NCBI GenBank assembly: GCA_964410915.1
Contig: CAYPIU010000001.1
Location: forward strand, 162,372-226,371
Source of the DNA: CAZFJG01 sp964410915
Lineage (GTDB): Bacteria > Synergistota > Synergistia > Synergistales > JAFGMB01
Direction of reading: 5' to 3'
DNA: 64,000 nt
Notes under the pieces: model-generated
What the model was told of the DNA's origin: nothing
What the model saw: the letters and a program-made list of their open reading frames with translations, nothing else
The model's database searches: none
Translations under genes and position numbers: made by a program
In this document: piece after piece, positions 62,771 through 64,000 of the stretch
Position numbering within the stretch: the first letter of the stretch is position 1
Layout of the letters: every line of letters begins with the position of its first letter

Positions 62771-62782
62771 TTTGTCAATCCC

Positions 62783-63877
62783 CTATTTTGTACCATATAG
62801 ACGATCCCCTGCATCGCCAAGTCCAGGGATAATATAAGCGTGGTCATTGAGCCTGCTGTCAAGCGCAGCTGCATATACATTGATCTCAGGGTGATCCATA
62901 TGGATTCTGTCAACTCCTTCAGGAGCTGCAATAAGACACACAAGCGATATCTTTCGGGCTCCATGCTGCTTGATCAGGGAAATAGCAGCAGAAGCAGAAC
63001 CACCTGTAGCGAGCATGGGATCTATAACAAAAATATCCCTTTCCTCAATATCATTGGGAAGTTTACAGTAATACTCAACAGGGTTAAAAGTTTCCGGGTC
63101 TCTGTAAAGTCCAATATGACCTACTTTTGCATTAGGAATGATCCTGAGTATGCCATCAACCATTCCAAGACCAGCTCGAAGGACGGGTACTATGGCGAGC
63201 TTCTTCCCGGAAAGGGTGAATGCTTCCGTAGTTGCTATCGGGGTTTCCACAGTCGTTTTTTGCAGAGGTAGATCTCTGGTTATCTCATATACCATAAGAC
63301 TGGATATTTCCTGAACAAGTTCACGAAATTCTTTAACACTGGTATTTTTGTCCCTTATGATCGAGATCTTGTGCTGTATAAGAGGATGATTGAAAACCAC
63401 AGTTCCTCCAGGACCTTCGAGTTTAAATCCGTGGTCCGATATCTTCTCCCTTTTGTATATTTTTTGCAGTCTACCAACATGCCGTTCACCCTCGAATTCA
63501 GTTTCTAACCAGGTTGAAACTATCTCTTCCATTTCATGCAGATCATAACTATTCCCGCTTAAAGCAAGAATATTTGAATCATTATGTGCCCTGCTCAATT
63601 CTGCAGACTTTATGTCATTGACAAGAGCTGTATAAGCCCCCTTTACTTTGTTTGCTGCGATTGACATACCAATACCTGTACCGCAAACAAGTATGCCTCT
63701 TTGTGCATTACCATTTACGACCTCATCTGCAACAGCAAAAGCATAGTCCGGATAATCAGAACTTTCCTGGCTATAAGTCCCTTTATCCATCACTTCATGT
63801 CCATTTTGCGAAAGATATACTTTGAGTTCCTCTTTAAGAGAAAAACCTGCATGGTCTGAACCTAAAGCGATCTGCAT
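62783..63877 (-). CDS. ribose-5-phosphate isomerase B fused to uracil phosphoribosyltransferase
   Basis: A 364-residue chain. Residues 1 to about 145 are RpiB: IALGSDHAGFSLKEELKVYL, LVCGTGIGMSIAANKVKGAY with the catalytic Cys, and RAHNDSNILALSG. Residues about 155-364 are Upp: NHPLIQHKISIIRDKNTS, VLRAGLGMVDGIL, and the PRPP loop VIDPMLATGGSASAAISLI, ending YIIPGLGDAGDRLYGTK. Both parts look complete and active. AGGAGG SD. rpiB and upp are neighbours in many Firmicutes; here they are one frame with no sign of a frameshift. Confidence 0.92.
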   Translation of the reverse strand: MQIALGSDHAGFSLKEELKVYLSQNGHEVMDKGTYSQESSDYPDYAFAVADEVVNGNAQRGILVCGTGIGMSIAANKVKGAYTALVNDIKSAELSRAHNDSNILALSGNSYDLHEMEEIVSTWLETEFEGERHVGRLQKIYKREKISDHGFKLEGPGGTVVFNHPLIQHKISIIRDKNTSVKEFRELVQEISSLMVYEITRDLPLQKTTVETPIATTEAFTLSGKKLAIVPVLRAGLGMVDGILRIIPNAKVGHIGLYRDPETFNPVEYYCKLPNDIEERDIFVIDPMLATGGSASAAISLIKQHGARKISLVCLIAAPEGVDRIHMDHPEINVYAAALDSRLNDHAYIIPGLGDAGDRLYGTK

Positions 63878-63951
63878 ATATACAACCTCCTGTTTATTTT
63901 ATAATTACGTGACCACATGTCCATTCCGTTTCTGGCAAATGTCGAAGAAAA

Positions 63952-64000
63952 TCAGCTTAAGAGTGTAAGCATGGTTCCGGCAGCGACAGCGGTACCGATG
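63952..64000 (-). CDS. C-terminal end of an unidentified, possibly membrane, protein (partial)
   Basis: The last frame before the window edge on the minus strand encodes IGTAVAAGTMLTLLS and stops at TGA 63954-63952, about 75 bases upstream of the rpiB-upp start. The small hydrophobic tail would suit a membrane protein. Too short to identify; the other two frames give less protein-like sequence. Confidence 0.25.
   Translation of the reverse strand, partial: IGTAVAAGTMLTLLS

Noticed and set aside
1..64000. CRISPR arrays, tRNA, rRNA, transposases, phage genes
   Set aside because: I looked for evenly spaced repeats, tRNA-like cloverleaf ends and transposase or integrase motifs and saw none.

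Overview
The window carries about 65 protein genes packed almost end to end, many overlapping by 4 to 29 bases, with frequent TTG and GTG starts and no rRNA, tRNA, CRISPR array or insertion sequence that I could recognise. Base composition is moderately AT-rich. The gene set (rapZ-yvcK-whiA, an LCP wall-polymer ligase, ribosomal protein L27 with a cleavable N-terminus next to its protease Prp, a DUF2905 gene beside ruvAB, and an rpiB-upp-wecA-wecB order) points to an anaerobic bacterium from a Firmicutes-like or Synergistota-like lineage; I favour Synergistota but cannot prove it. A run of 100 N shows that this is a draft or metagenome scaffold.

Layout. 1-3.6 kb (+): end of the dcw cluster (murB end, a FtsQ-like protein, ftsA, ftsZ), closed by a strong terminator. 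3.8-10 kb (+): a SPOR-domain protein, then molybdenum cofactor genes (two moeA, moaA, moaC, a mogA fusion). 10-12.9 kb (+): rapZ-yvcK-whiA. 13-16.2 kb (+): glycolysis (gapA-pgk-tpiA). 16.4-17.1 kb (+): a Phd antitoxin with a degenerate PIN protein. 17.1-30.2 kb (-): PEP carboxykinase; rsfS-LCP-nadD; obgE-rpmA-prp-rplU; recN-nadK-tlyA-dxs-ispA-xseB. 30.25 kb (+): rpmB alone. 30.5-40 kb (-): thiN, ftsK, tldD, mltG, hutH and an AmmeMemoRadiSam pair. 40-47.5 kb (-): queA, a SpoIID-like protein, DUF2905, ruvBAC, yebC, nadE and a pseudo-nitrilase. 47.6 kb (+): nikR. 48-52.7 kb (-): a zinc-ribbon protein, argF, arcA, speB, speE, pdaD. 52.8-64 kb (-): ispG, rseP, dxr, cdsA, uppS, uracil-DNA glycosylase, a P-loop/Asp23 fusion, murA, wecB, wecA, an rpiB-upp fusion, and the tail of an unknown gene.

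How it fits together. Most of the window is core metabolism: septum and wall building (ftsQAZ, ftsK, murA, uppS, wecA/wecB, mltG, LCP), isoprenoid precursors by the MEP route (dxs, dxr, ispG feeding ispA and uppS), NAD synthesis (nadD, nadE, nadK), recombination and repair (ruvABC, recN, UDG), and triose-phosphate glycolysis with PEP carboxykinase. Accessory chemistry is molybdopterin synthesis, arginine use by both deimination and decarboxylation to polyamines, and an isolated histidine ammonia-lyase.

Most worth a second look: a PIN-family partner of Phd that has lost its catalytic acids, a nitrilase-fold neighbour of NadE with Cys and Lys of the triad replaced, a P-loop protein fused to an Asp23/Gls24 domain, RpiB fused to Upp, the LigB/Memo-AMMECR1 fusion with its radical SAM partner, two perfect hairpins in glycolytic/gluconeogenic operons, and an artificial gap inside ispG flanked by a 55-base duplicate. 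No stretch longer than 300 bases lacks a gene.
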